From the NCBI RefSeq assembly GCF_021043395.1, contig NZ_JAJNKE010000035.1, positions 1 through 45,694 on the forward strand: a stretch of DNA of 45,694 nucleotides, in the 5' to 3' direction. The notes under the pieces were generated by a model. It saw nothing but the letters and a program-made list of their open reading frames with translations. It did no database searches and had not been told where the DNA came from. This document shows positions 7,797-15,880 of the stretch, one piece after another. Every line of letters starts with the position of its first letter. Within the stretch, counting starts at the first letter, position 1. Position numbers and translations under genes: made by a program. Source of the stretch: Clostridium guangxiense (GTDB taxonomy: Bacteria > Bacillota > Clostridia > Clostridiales > Clostridiaceae).

Positions 7797-8085
7797 TAGG
7801 TATATTAAAATTACATGAAAGTTTTAAAATCTGTATAGTAAGATTTACAAGTAATGTTTGTTTAGTTCACAATTCACAATGCACAGTTCACAGTGAAGCA
7901 TGATTTATCTTCCTCACGTCAGACAAATCTAAAATTATATAAAAACAAATGCTGTTCACCCTTAGTGAACGAAGGAATTTATGTGCTCTCTCTAACTGGC
8001 GTCAGCATTAAGTTTAAGATTTTCTGTAGTGGAACGGAAGAAAATCAACCATCACTGTGCATTGTGAACTGTGCACTGATTTAAG
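7797..8085 (+). repeat. Family B structured intergenic repeat, copy B1 (AGTTCAC-type units)
   Basis: Left end module at 7797-7860, containing ACATGAAAGTTTTAAAATCT as at 31520. Then five 7-bp units: AGTTCAC, AATTCAC, AATGCAC, AGTTCAC, AGTGAAG (7864-7898). A hairpin-rich core follows. The right arm at 8052-8079 is the complement of the left tract. The right end module is missing. A 63-codon reading frame inside it is judged an artefact. It separates the divergent DUF815 and ogt genes. Confidence 0.8.
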
Positions 8086-8167
8086 AGTAGTTTTTTTATA
8101 TTATAGAATAACCTTTTAAAATAGTATATAATTATATTAATTTTTATGAGAAAGGTAATAAAATATT

Positions 8168-8692
8168 ATGAAATTTGCTTATTATGAATCACCAATTGGA
8201 ATAATAAAAATATCGACAGATGAAAAAAGCTTGTTAGGTTTAGACTTTGTATCGCAAAAGGAAAATGATTATTCAGAATCAGACTTGATTTTAGAAGCTT
8301 TAAAGGAACTTGATGAGTATTTTAAAGGAAAAAGAAAAGAATTTAATTTGAATTTATTTTTGAATGGCACAGATTTTCAAAAGAAAGTATGGGGGGAGCT
8401 TATAAGAATACCATATGGAAAGGTTGCAACTTATGGTGAAATTGCAAAGCTTATTGGAAATGAAAAAGCGTCAAGGGCTGTTGGAAATGCAAATAATAAA
8501 AATAAAATAGCAATAGTAATACCATGTCATAGGGTTATAGGTTCCAGTGGAAAACTTGTTGGATATGCAGGGGGACTGTGGAGAAAAGAGTGGCTGTTGC
8601 GGCATGAAAAAAAGATAATGCAAAGTAACAATGCTTCGTCACATACACATACGCGGGGTTTGGGATGTAATCCCATTATCCTTCTAGAATAA
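8168..8692 (+). CDS. ogt: Methylated-DNA--protein-cysteine methyltransferase, with repeat-derived tail
   Basis: The first 150 residues are a complete Ogt/AdaB-type O6-alkylguanine DNA repair protein, which removes alkyl groups from guanine O6 onto its own cysteine in a single-turnover reaction. The acceptor is Cys120 in IVIPCHRVIG. The helix-turn-helix Arg finger region ASRAVGNANN and the closing GYAGGLWRKEWLLRHE are intact. Residues from about 151 onward (MQSNNASSHTHTRGL and beyond) are unlike any family member and are encoded by repeat A2, whose left end begins at 8620. The family normally stops near LLxHE, so the insertion seems to have removed the native stop and added some 24 residues. 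Catalytic parts are unaffected, so activity is likely retained. Confidence 0.92.
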   Translation: MKFAYYESPIGIIKISTDEKSLLGLDFVSQKENDYSESDLILEALKELDEYFKGKRKEFNLNLFLNGTDFQKKVWGELIRIPYGKVATYGEIAKLIGNEKASRAVGNANNKNKIAIVIPCHRVIGSSGKLVGYAGGLWRKEWLLRHEKKIMQSNNASSHTHTRGLGCNPIILLE

Positions 8693-8940
8693 TATAGAAG
8701 GACTTTTAATAATAAATTCTATAAATCTAAGGTTCAAAAATTATAAAATACTAAGATATTTCAATAACTCGCTGAAGGGATGCTCAGACAATTGAAATAT
8801 CTAAGCATTTTCCAATTTTTGAACCAAGATTTATTAGAATTTTTTTAAACTGTTCCTTCAGCATTGTTACTTTGCTCCCACGGTAGTACAAGGAAAAAAT
8901 TCCTCCGTACCTACGGAATTTTAGGCATAAATTTTTATAA
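8620..8940 (+). repeat. Family A repeat, copy A2, inserted in the 3' end of ogt
   Basis: The termini are GCAAAGTAACAATGCT (8620-8635) and its exact complement (8860-8875). Next inside is a module at 8645-8685 that is the inverse of one at 14300-14325 and 21137-21180. Then comes the AT-rich hairpin whose arms (about 8707-8757 and 8792-8847) pair, with a loop near 8758-8791. A trailing segment to about 8940 holds the small palindrome TCCGTACCTACGGA, also present after copy A4. Copy-specific bases at the two termini match each other (AAAG/CTTT here, GAAG/CTTC elsewhere). Confidence 0.85.
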
Positions 8941-8959
8941 ACTAAGTACAAATAAATAA

Positions 8960-9415
8960 TTGATACTCATTAATAGTAATAAGATGGTGCATATAAATGG
9001 GAAGATAGGTGGATATAAGTATTATGAAGAATTAGGATATACTTTGTTAGCAAAAATTTGTATGACACATTTTTGTCCATCTAACAGTATTAACGATATT
9101 GAAGAGATTATAAATAAAAGTTGCAGGGATAATGAGTATAAGTTTGCTTATGATTTTTTTAATAAGGTTAAGTTAAATGATTATGACAAGCTGATACAAT
9201 TATGTGATGCATTGGCTTTACCAAGTGGTTTTACGTTGATAGAAAAAAGACTAATTGATGTTGCTATACGTTATGGATATGATTCTCAAGCAGCTTTTTC
9301 AAGAGTATTCAGCAGATTTCACGGAATAGCGCCATCTTTGGTTCGGAACGAGGAGAGAGCTATAAAAACATTTCCACGCCTGACCTTTAAACTAATATTG
9401 ATGGAGGGAAACGGT
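8960..9415 (+). pseudogene. Fused remnants of an HD-family protein and an AraC-type regulator
   Basis: An open frame runs from a TTG at 8960 without a ribosome site straight into the methyltransferase. Its first 90 or so codons match the C-terminal part of HD-superfamily hydrolases: a GGYKYYEELGY segment, then ICMTHFCPSNS and LIQLCDALALPSGFTLIEKR. The HD metal site itself is missing. At LIDVAIRYGYDSQAAF the frame switches to the second half of an AraC helix-turn-helix domain, followed by FSRFHGIAP and the FPRLTFKL linker typical of AraC/GyrI-like regulators. The joint falls where both families carry a similar DVAxRYGY string, suggesting a deletion between short matching sequences. Neither remnant should be functional. 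Confidence 0.7.
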
Positions 9416-10225
9416 ATGAAAAAGAATCCTAATCATAGAACTAACATTATAGGTGCTGGAGAGGTTGGCTATGCCATTTCGGTTGATATGGATAAAAACA
9501 ATATTCATAAAACTAACAGTTCTTTTTGGGACACTAAAGGAAATGAAGTTATAGGTACAACTGCACTTCCTAAATATGGAGCATTTGTTTCGGAGGAAAA
9601 ATGTCATCTTTTTGGCGATGTAGCAGGCAAAAAGTTGTTAGAGATATGCTGCGGAACTGGGCATTCTCTAAAATATCATGGAGACCGCGAAGCTTCTGAA
9701 CTATGGGGGATAGATATTTCTGAAAAGCAAATAGAAAAAGCTAGGAAGTATTTATCATTGAATGGTTTTTCTGCAAAGTTGATCTGTTCACCAATGGAAG
9801 AAGATTGTGGAATACCTGTAGATTATTTTGACTATGTTTATTCTGTTTACGGTGTGGGTTGGACTACTGATCTTGAAGGTACTTTTTGCAGGATTGCTTC
9901 TTACCTAAAAAAAGATGGTGTATTTATTTTTAGTTGGTCTCACCCAATACATAAATGCGTTGCTATCGAAAATGATTTGCTTTCTTTTAAAAAAAGTTAT
10001 TTTGATGAATCTTGGTACTCTGTACCTCTTGAAGGAGGTGCAATATCTTTATCGGATCGCAAGCTATCAACTTATGTCAATGCATTAGCAAAAGCAGGAT
10101 TTGTCATTGATGAAATGATTGAAGAATCTGATGATGAGATTATTCAATTATATAAGGATAATGACTTTGCTAAAAAAGCCAAAATGCTTCCTGTAACATT
10201 TGTAATCAAAGCAAGAAAATTATAG
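9416..10225 (+). CDS. Class I SAM-dependent methyltransferase
   Basis: A 269-residue protein with a methyltransferase type 11/25 core from about residue 65. Motif I reads LLEICCGTGHSL (about 74-85). Asp100 in LWGIDISEKQ is the expected ribose-binding acid, and motif IV lies at DYFDYVYSVYG. A later FIFSWSHPIH segment is common in small-molecule methyltransferases of this group. GGAGGG at 9402-9407 precedes ATG 9416 by 8 bases, which supports this as the true start even though the open frame continues upstream into remnants of two other genes. Substrate unknown. A bidirectional terminator follows at 10297. Confidence 0.8.
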   Translation: MKKNPNHRTNIIGAGEVGYAISVDMDKNNIHKTNSSFWDTKGNEVIGTTALPKYGAFVSEEKCHLFGDVAGKKLLEICCGTGHSLKYHGDREASELWGIDISEKQIEKARKYLSLNGFSAKLICSPMEEDCGIPVDYFDYVYSVYGVGWTTDLEGTFCRIASYLKKDGVFIFSWSHPIHKCVAIENDLLSFKKSYFDESWYSVPLEGGAISLSDRKLSTYVNALAKAGFVIDEMIEESDDEIIQLYKDNDFAKKAKMLPVTFVIKARKL

Positions 10226-10296
10226 CGATTTACAGTAATATCATTAAAATAAGCAGTTAAAATGCTCAAATTGCATTTCGATAATATTAACATGCG

Positions 10297-10340
10297 AAAA
10301 AAGGATGTATGGAAAAATTTAATTCCATACATCCCTTTTT
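10297..10340. terminator. Bidirectional terminator between methyltransferase gene and hppA
   Basis: GGATGTATGGAA (10303-10314) pairs exactly with its complement at 10323-10334, flanked by A6 on the left and T5 on the right. It lies between convergent genes and serves both strands. Confidence 0.88.
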
Positions 10341-10342
10341 CG

Positions 10343-12475
10343 TTATCTAAATAACGAAATAAATACTAATGTCAAAGTACTTACTAGCTTGATTAATACG
10401 TGAAGTGAAGGACCAGCAGTATCTTTAAATGGATCGCCTACAGTATCTCCAACAACGGCTGCCTTGTGAGCTTCAGAGTTTTTACCTCCATGCGCTCCAA
10501 GTTCAATAAGTTTTTTTGCATTATCCCATGCACCACCACCGTTGTTTAAGAATAAAGCCATAACTACACCAGCTATAGTAGTTACGAGAAGAAAACCACC
10601 AGCTGCTTCCTTACCTAAAAGAATACCTATAATAATAGGAGTAATTACAACTATTATTCCAGGAAGAATCATCTCTTTTAAAGCACCTTTAGTAACTATG
10701 TCAACACATTTAGCATAATCAGGTTTTGCTTTCCCTTCCATTATTCCAGGTATTTCTTTAAATTGTCTTCTTACTTCTAAAATTACATATTGTGCTGCAT
10801 TACCAACGGCTCTTATGGCAGTGGAACTAAAGAGAAATACTATCATGGCACCTATAAAAGCAGCTATAAATACTTCTGGTTTTCCAATATCTATAGCGAA
10901 CCAAGAGCTTAAAGGTTTGCCAAGTATTTTTTTTACTTCATCTAGATAAGCAGAGAATAATAAGAAGGTAGCAAGAGCAGCTGAACCAACGGCATATCCT
11001 TTTGTAAGAGCTTTTGTCGTATTACCGCAAGCATCTAATCTGTCGGTTACAATTCTTATCTCTTCTGGAGCACCAGACATTTCAGTTATTCCACCTGCGT
11101 TATCTGTAATAGGTCCAAAAGTGTCCATTGCAAGTATATAAGCACAGCTTGAAAGCATTCCCATAGTAGCTATAGCTGTTCCGTAAAGACCAGCATTTGC
11201 AGTTCCAGGAAGTGCAGCAGAACCTAACTTGTAAGCTATAAATATAGCTAAAGATATAAATACTACCGGTAATGCAGTAGATTCCATTCCTACAGATATA
11301 CCTTTAATAATATTTGTGCCTGCACCTGTTTCGCATGCTTCTGATATTTCTTTTACAGGTCTTTTGTTTATTGAAGTATAGTAATTTGTAACTACTACAA
11401 ATATGATACTTAAAATTATACCTGTCACAGCACATCCGTACAGCAGCCAATAATTAACATTACCATTTAGTCCACTTAGCATAAATTTAACAACAAATAT
11501 TAACAAAATCAAATTTAATATAGAGGTTATAACATATCCAACTTCAAGTGATTTCATAGGGTCGTCATTGTCATCTTTAACCTTAACAAGAAATATGCCT
11601 ATTATAGATGTAATTATACCTAAGGCACGAGCAACAAGTGGAAATAATATGCCTTTTATTCCAAATACAGGATATAAGGCAACACCTAAGATCATTGCAC
11701 CTATGTTCTCTGCAGCGGTAGATTCAAAAAGATCAGCACCTCTACCAGCGCAGTCACCAACATTATCGCCAACAAGGTCGGCTATAACGGCAGGATTTCT
11801 AGGGTCATCTTCAGGTATTCCAGCTTCTACTTTTCCAACAAGATCGGCACCTACATCGGCAGCTTTTGTATATATTCCACCACCAAGTTGTGCAAAAAGA
11901 GCGACAAAGGAGGCACCAAATCCAAAACCTACAATTAGAGATGGAGCTTCTTTAATGATATTAACATCGCTTGACATACCACCATAAAGTAAAAATAAAG
12001 TGGCTACACCAAATAAAGAAAGAGTAGTAACAGCAAGTCCTGTAACAGCACCGCCTTTTAAGGCTATTTGAAGGGCTTTATTAAGACCTTTTTTTGCACC
12101 AGCGGCGGCTCTTATGTTAGAGTTAACAGCCATGTACATACCAATGTATCCAGAAAGTGCTGAACACAACGCACCAACTATAAAAGCAACACCTGTACGT
12201 AGGGCTATACTGAGTGCAGAGGAAGAGCCTTTAGAGGAGTTCCCTAAGTAATTCGCCAAAACGATTACAACTAATAATAGTACAGAAAGCATTGCAATAG
12301 TTTTATATTGTCTTTTAAGAAAAGCCATAGCACCTTCGCTTATTGCATTTGAGATTTCTTGCATACTTTTTGTGCCTTTGTCTTGGTTAAAGATAAATTT
12401 AGCAAAATAAATAATAGCTAAAATAGAAATAATTACAACGCCATAGATAACAAAATAAGAATTCATGTTATACAC
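10343..12475 (-). CDS. hppA: Membrane-bound ion-pumping pyrophosphatase, potassium-independent H+ type
   Basis: A 710-residue integral membrane pyrophosphatase with about 16 transmembrane helices, which couples pyrophosphate hydrolysis to ion export. The pyrophosphate site is complete: DVGADLVGKVE, DDPRNPAVIADLVGDNVGDC, the later DTFGPITDNAGGI, and the C-terminal DNAKK and GDTVGDPFKDT motifs. The potassium-dependence segment reads GNTTKALTKGY, that is Lys and Thr at the positions which are Ala and Gly/Ala in potassium-dependent enzymes. By that rule it is a potassium-independent proton pump. AAAGGAG precedes ATG. It is a single-gene unit ending at the shared terminator at 10297. Confidence 0.95.
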   Translation of the reverse strand: MYNMNSYFVIYGVVIISILAIIYFAKFIFNQDKGTKSMQEISNAISEGAMAFLKRQYKTIAMLSVLLLVVIVLANYLGNSSKGSSSALSIALRTGVAFIVGALCSALSGYIGMYMAVNSNIRAAAGAKKGLNKALQIALKGGAVTGLAVTTLSLFGVATLFLLYGGMSSDVNIIKEAPSLIVGFGFGASFVALFAQLGGGIYTKAADVGADLVGKVEAGIPEDDPRNPAVIADLVGDNVGDCAGRGADLFESTAAENIGAMILGVALYPVFGIKGILFPLVARALGIITSIIGIFLVKVKDDNDDPMKSLEVGYVITSILNLILLIFVVKFMLSGLNGNVNYWLLYGCAVTGIILSIIFVVVTNYYTSINKRPVKEISEACETGAGTNIIKGISVGMESTALPVVFISLAIFIAYKLGSAALPGTANAGLYGTAIATMGMLSSCAYILAMDTFGPITDNAGGITEMSGAPEEIRIVTDRLDACGNTTKALTKGYAVGSAALATFLLFSAYLDEVKKILGKPLSSWFAIDIGKPEVFIAAFIGAMIVFLFSSTAIRAVGNAAQYVILEVRRQFKEIPGIMEGKAKPDYAKCVDIVTKGALKEMILPGIIVVITPIIIGILLGKEAAGGFLLVTTIAGVVMALFLNNGGGAWDNAKKLIELGAHGGKNSEAHKAAVVGDTVGDPFKDTAGPSLHVLIKLVSTLTLVFISLFR

Positions 12476-12809
12476 ACTCCTTTGTTAAAACATTTTAATT
12501 ATTCCGGAAAATTTCGTTAAAAAAGTATCACACTCCCTTATTGAAAGATTTTGAAAATTTATTATTTATGCAATATTAATGTTCTTCACAAAATTCAAAA
12601 CTCCTTTCTAAAACAAAAAAATTTCTCCTATATAAGTATACTTTACTATAAAGTAAAAAATTACATTAATTATAAAATAAGGTTTTCATTTATAATTGAG
12701 TTGACATACGATACGGTTGTGATATTATAATTCGTGTAATAAAATTAGACTATATGGATTAAAAAATTTTGATGAAAATTTATATATACATTAAATTGGA
12801 GGAAATGCA
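12476..12809. promoter_or_regulatory. Divergent control region between hppA and asnS
   Basis: On plus, TTGACA (12701-12706) is followed 16 bases later by TATTAT (12723-12728), overlapping TATAAT (12726-12731), a good sigma-A promoter for asnS. The leader from there to ATG 12810 is only about 75 bases, too short for a T-box. A small palindrome, CTTTACTATAAAG, lies about 170 bases before hppA, near 12650, and could be an operator or part of the hppA promoter. Nothing else is recognisable in the AT-rich remainder. Confidence 0.6.
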
Positions 12810-14201
12810 ATGAAAAACTTAATTGTAAAAGAAATTTATAAATCACCGGAAACTTATTCAGGAAAAAATATTGAAATTTCTGGATGGGTTAAAACTATAA
12901 GAGCATCTAAGTCCTTTGGATTCATGGAAATAAACGATGGAAGTTTTTTTAAAAACATTCAAGTGGTTTTTGATGATAAACTTGAAAATTTTAAGGAAGT
13001 TTCGAAATTTATTATAAGCTCTACTGTGTACATACAAGGAGAATTCGTGCTTACTCCAGATGCAAAGCAAGACTTTGAAATTCATGCATCTAAAGTTGAA
13101 CTTTTAGGTAATTCAAATAATGATTATCCTCTTCAGAAAAAAAGACATACTTTAGAATATTTAAGAACAATTGCACATTTAAGACCAAGAAGTAACACAT
13201 TTTCAGCAGTATTTAGAGTACGTTCACTAGCTGCTTATGCAATACATAAGTTTTTTCAAGATAGAGATTTCGTATATGTAAATACTCCCCTTTTGACTGC
13301 CAGCGATGCGGAAGGTGCTGGAGAAATGTTTCAGGTTACAACATTGAATTTAAATGATGTGCCTAAGAATGACAAGGGAGAAATAGATTATTCAAAGGAT
13401 TTCTTTGGAAAGAAAACAAATCTTACTGTAAGTGGTCAGTTATCTGCTGAAACTTTTGCACTTGCTTTTAGAGATGTATATACTTTCGGTCCAACATTTA
13501 GAGCAGAAAATTCAAATACTGCAAGACATGCGGCAGAATTCTGGATGATAGAACCTGAAATGGCTTTTGCAGAATTAAAGGATTATATGGATGTTGCAGA
13601 AGAAATGGTTAAGTACATAATAAATTATGTTATGGAAAAAGCACCTGAAGAAATGGAATTCTTTAATAAGTTTATTGATAAGGAACTTTTTGAAAGACTT
13701 CACAATGTTATAAACAATAATTTTGGAAGAGTTACATATACTGAAGCTGTTGATATACTAAAAAAGTCTGGAGAACAATTTGAATATCCTGTTGAATGGG
13801 GTATAGATCTTCAAACAGAGCATGAAAGGTATTTAACTGAAAAGATATTTAAAAAGCCAATATTCGTAACTGATTATCCAAAGGATATAAAAGCATTTTA
13901 TATGAGAATGAATGATGATAATAAAACAGTAGCAGCAGCAGATCTTCTCGTTCCTGGAATAGGAGAAATAATAGGTGGAAGCCAAAGAGAAGAAAGACTT
14001 GATGTTCTTGAAAAGAGAATGGAAGAGTTAGGACTTAAGAAAGAAGATTACTGGTGGTACTTGGAGCTTAGAAAATATGGAGAAACTAAGCATGCAGGTT
14101 ATGGACTTGGTTTTGAAAGAATGATAATGTATCTTACAGGTATGTCAAATATAAGAGATGTTATTCCTTTCCCAAGAACTACAGGAAGCGCTGAATTTTA
14201 A
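12810..14201 (+). CDS. asnS: Asparaginyl-tRNA synthetase
   Basis: A 463-residue class IIb aminoacyl-tRNA synthetase that charges tRNA-Asn. The N-terminal OB-fold anticodon domain covers about residues 1-105 ([21 protein letters not shown]). The catalytic core carries motif 2 as [21 protein letters not shown] and motif 3 as [13 protein letters not shown] with [12 protein letters not shown] at the end. The [13 protein letters not shown] form separates it from aspartyl-tRNA synthetases. Length is normal. GGAGG lies shortly before ATG. Repeat A3 begins 8 bases after the stop and its hairpin likely terminates the message. Confidence 0.95.
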   Translation: MKNLIVKEIYKSPETYSGKNIEISGWVKTIRASKSFGFMEINDGSFFKNIQVVFDDKLENFKEVSKFIISSTVYIQGEFVLTPDAKQDFEIHASKVELLGNSNNDYPLQKKRHTLEYLRTIAHLRPRSNTFSAVFRVRSLAAYAIHKFFQDRDFVYVNTPLLTASDAEGAGEMFQVTTLNLNDVPKNDKGEIDYSKDFFGKKTNLTVSGQLSAETFALAFRDVYTFGPTFRAENSNTARHAAEFWMIEPEMAFAELKDYMDVAEEMVKYIINYVMEKAPEEMEFFNKFIDKELFERLHNVINNNFGRVTYTEAVDILKKSGEQFEYPVEWGIDLQTEHERYLTEKIFKKPIFVTDYPKDIKAFYMRMNDDNKTVAAADLLVPGIGEIIGGSQREERLDVLEKRMEELGLKKEDYWWYLELRKYGETKHAGYGLGFERMIMYLTGMSNIRDVIPFPRTTGSAEF

Positions 14202-14208
14202 ACACAAT

Positions 14209-14470
14209 GCGAAGTAACAATGCTTCGTCACATTAAAAAAATCCTATAAATCTAAAGTGGTGATTCTAAGCGAGTGCTTGCTTGAGGCATAGAAGGATAA
14301 TTGGCAAAGCCCAAACCTCGTGTATGTTTACTCGCTGAAAAAATGCTCAAGCAGATTGAAATATCTAAGTATTTTATGATTTTTTCACTAAGATTTATTA
14401 GGATTTTTTTAAACCGTTCCTTCAGCATTGTTACTTCGCTCTCACGGTAGTGCAAGGAAAAAATTTGTAC
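14209..14470 (+). repeat. Family A repeat, copy A3
   Basis: Termini GCGAAGTAACAATGCT (14209-14224) and its exact complement (14424-14439). Inside, the outer hairpin arms around CCTATAAATCTAA and TTAGATTTATAGG-like sequence enclose a module (about 14265-14350) with TAGAAGGATAA, GGCAAAGCCC and ACTCGCTGAA that is shared with copy A4 and appears inverted in A2. A shared tail (CTCACGGTAGTGCAAGG) extends to about 14460. It starts 8 bases after the asnS stop. Confidence 0.85.
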
Positions 14471-14499
14471 AGTTCATTATATATAAATCCTATATTGAA

Positions 14500-14545
14500 A
14501 TAGCATCCTTCATTGTACTTTGTACTCTGTCACCTGTACTCTATT
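14500..14545. repeat. Family B fragment: right-arm 7-bp units
   Basis: CCTTCATTGTACTTTGTACT and following bases form about five right-arm 7-bp units (GTACTTT, GTACTCT and variants). There is no paired left arm or end module close by. Confidence 0.55.
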
Positions 14546-14575
14546 TTTAGTTCGTATTATTTACATAGTGTACAT

Positions 14576-14938
14576 TTATATTAAGGCTGATTCATTAAAA
14601 TCAATTTCTAAATTATCGTATATTCCAACTTTTATCTTGTCTTTAAAGGTATAACTTTCAGGTGCTGCATACTGATTTGTACCATTATCAAGTCTATAAA
14701 CTAATACAGTTTCTTTCATTGGATTTACTATCCAGTATTCGCGTATTTTATATTGGTCATATAGGTTTAATTTTCTTATATAATCACTAGCAAGATTAAA
14801 GGGTGACACGACTTCAATAATCATATCTGGTGAGCCAGTGCAGCCTTTATCAGTTAAATTATTTTTATCACATATAACGGAGATGTCTGGTTGAACTACA
14901 TTTTTACTATTTAGTATAATATAAGGATAGTTTAGCAT
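14576..14938 (-). pseudogene. Uma2-family (PD-(D/E)XK fold) protein, N-terminally truncated
   Basis: A 120-residue frame matching the C-terminal two thirds of the Uma2/DUF820 family, a group of small restriction-endonuclease-fold proteins. The nuclease-like acidic residues are visible as the PD pair in VVQPDISVI and the Glu in DMIIEVVSP, followed by KLNLYDQYKIREYWIV. Family members usually have about 180-190 residues. The first 60-70, with the helix that opens the fold, are absent, and there is no frame for them upstream. A weak AAGGAT precedes ATG 14938, so a short protein could be made, but decay is more likely. It is bordered by repeats on its downstream side. Confidence 0.6.
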
Positions 14939-15036
14939 AAGGATATATCCTTAACAACATATTTATTTATAATTAAATTGTATGTTACTGGATTATATGT
15001 TACAATTTATTTAAATTTTTTAGGATAGTGATATTT

Positions 15037-15738
15037 ATGTTTTTGACGTTAAAATTAAAAAATCATAGGATTAGCTTAGTATTCATATTTCAAATATTAG
15101 TGCTTATAGTTGGAATAATATTGGGCCAAGGGAAACACATGAATAAGTATATAGTTATATTAATAAGTATAACTTTTTTAATAACAGCGTTATATATTTT
15201 TTTTAAAAGAAAAAGTGTGTACAGTAAATTTATATTTTGGGGAATGCTATTTTGCTTTTTAGGAGACATAACAATTGCGGGTTTCATTAATGGCGGTTTT
15301 ATGGTTGGTGGAAGCATGTTTGCAATTGCACATATAATTTTTATAATAGGTTATATAAAAACTATAAGAGCTCAAAATGGTATTGTTTTTAATAGAGAAT
15401 TTTTTATAAGTGCAGTATTTTATTATGCCATTTTAATAGTACTATGGATATTAAAGCTTAGATATATGCAGAATAATGGTGGTTTACAAATTGGTATTTT
15501 TGTTTATGGGATATGCCTAACAACCATGGCTTCATTGGCGGCAGCTTTATGTAAAAATCAGAAAAAATATTTAAAAACAGCAGTTGGAGCGGTGTTTTTT
15601 ATTATTTCTGACAGCTTCATAGGCATGAGTTATGCAATAAAAGTACCTTATTCTGAGGCAATTATATGGACAACTTATGTTATTGCATTGTATGGGATAA
15701 TTTATGGAGGCAAAACAGCAGTTAACAAGACTTTATAA
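15037..15738 (+). CDS. YhhN/TMEM86-family membrane protein (lysoplasmalogenase-like)
   Basis: A 233-residue protein made of about eight hydrophobic helices. It shows the YhhN (PF07947) pattern: FWGMLFCFLGDITIAG in the third helix, then MFAIAHIIFIIGYI, and FFIISDSFIGMSYA near the end, which hold the conserved acidic residues. Animal TMEM86B and some bacterial relatives hydrolyse lysoplasmalogen. Plasmalogens occur in clostridia, so that role is plausible but not shown. ATG 15037 is preferred over GTG 15028 because TAGGAT lies 10 bases before it. It stands alone in its orientation; a weak hairpin (15748-15774) follows. Confidence 0.8.
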   Translation: MFLTLKLKNHRISLVFIFQILVLIVGIILGQGKHMNKYIVILISITFLITALYIFFKRKSVYSKFIFWGMLFCFLGDITIAGFINGGFMVGGSMFAIAHIIFIIGYIKTIRAQNGIVFNREFFISAVFYYAILIVLWILKLRYMQNNGGLQIGIFVYGICLTTMASLAAALCKNQKKYLKTAVGAVFFIISDSFIGMSYAIKVPYSEAIIWTTYVIALYGIIYGGKTAVNKTL

Positions 15739-15880
15739 AACAGTATAAAAGCCTACTATTTTCTAGTAGACTTTAGAAAATGCTCAATAGCTTTATCTAA
15801 TAATTTAGACACTGGTATTTTGGTACAAATAAATTTCAAGTTTCAAGGTGTTTTATCTTTAGAAAGAGAGGTGAATATCA

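Noticed and set aside
7893-8084. 63-codon gene between the DUF815 and ogt genes
   Set aside because: It lies wholly inside repeat B1, including both unit tracts, and has no ribosome site.
11568-11987. 139-codon plus-strand gene inside hppA
   Set aside because: Antisense shadow of hppA, whose frame and motifs are complete.
12732-12809. T-box leader before asnS
   Set aside because: The leader is about 75 bases and lacks the conserved T-box tail and a specifier stem.
14252-14455. 67-codon minus-strand gene after asnS
   Set aside because: It lies wholly inside repeat A3 and has no protein-like pattern.
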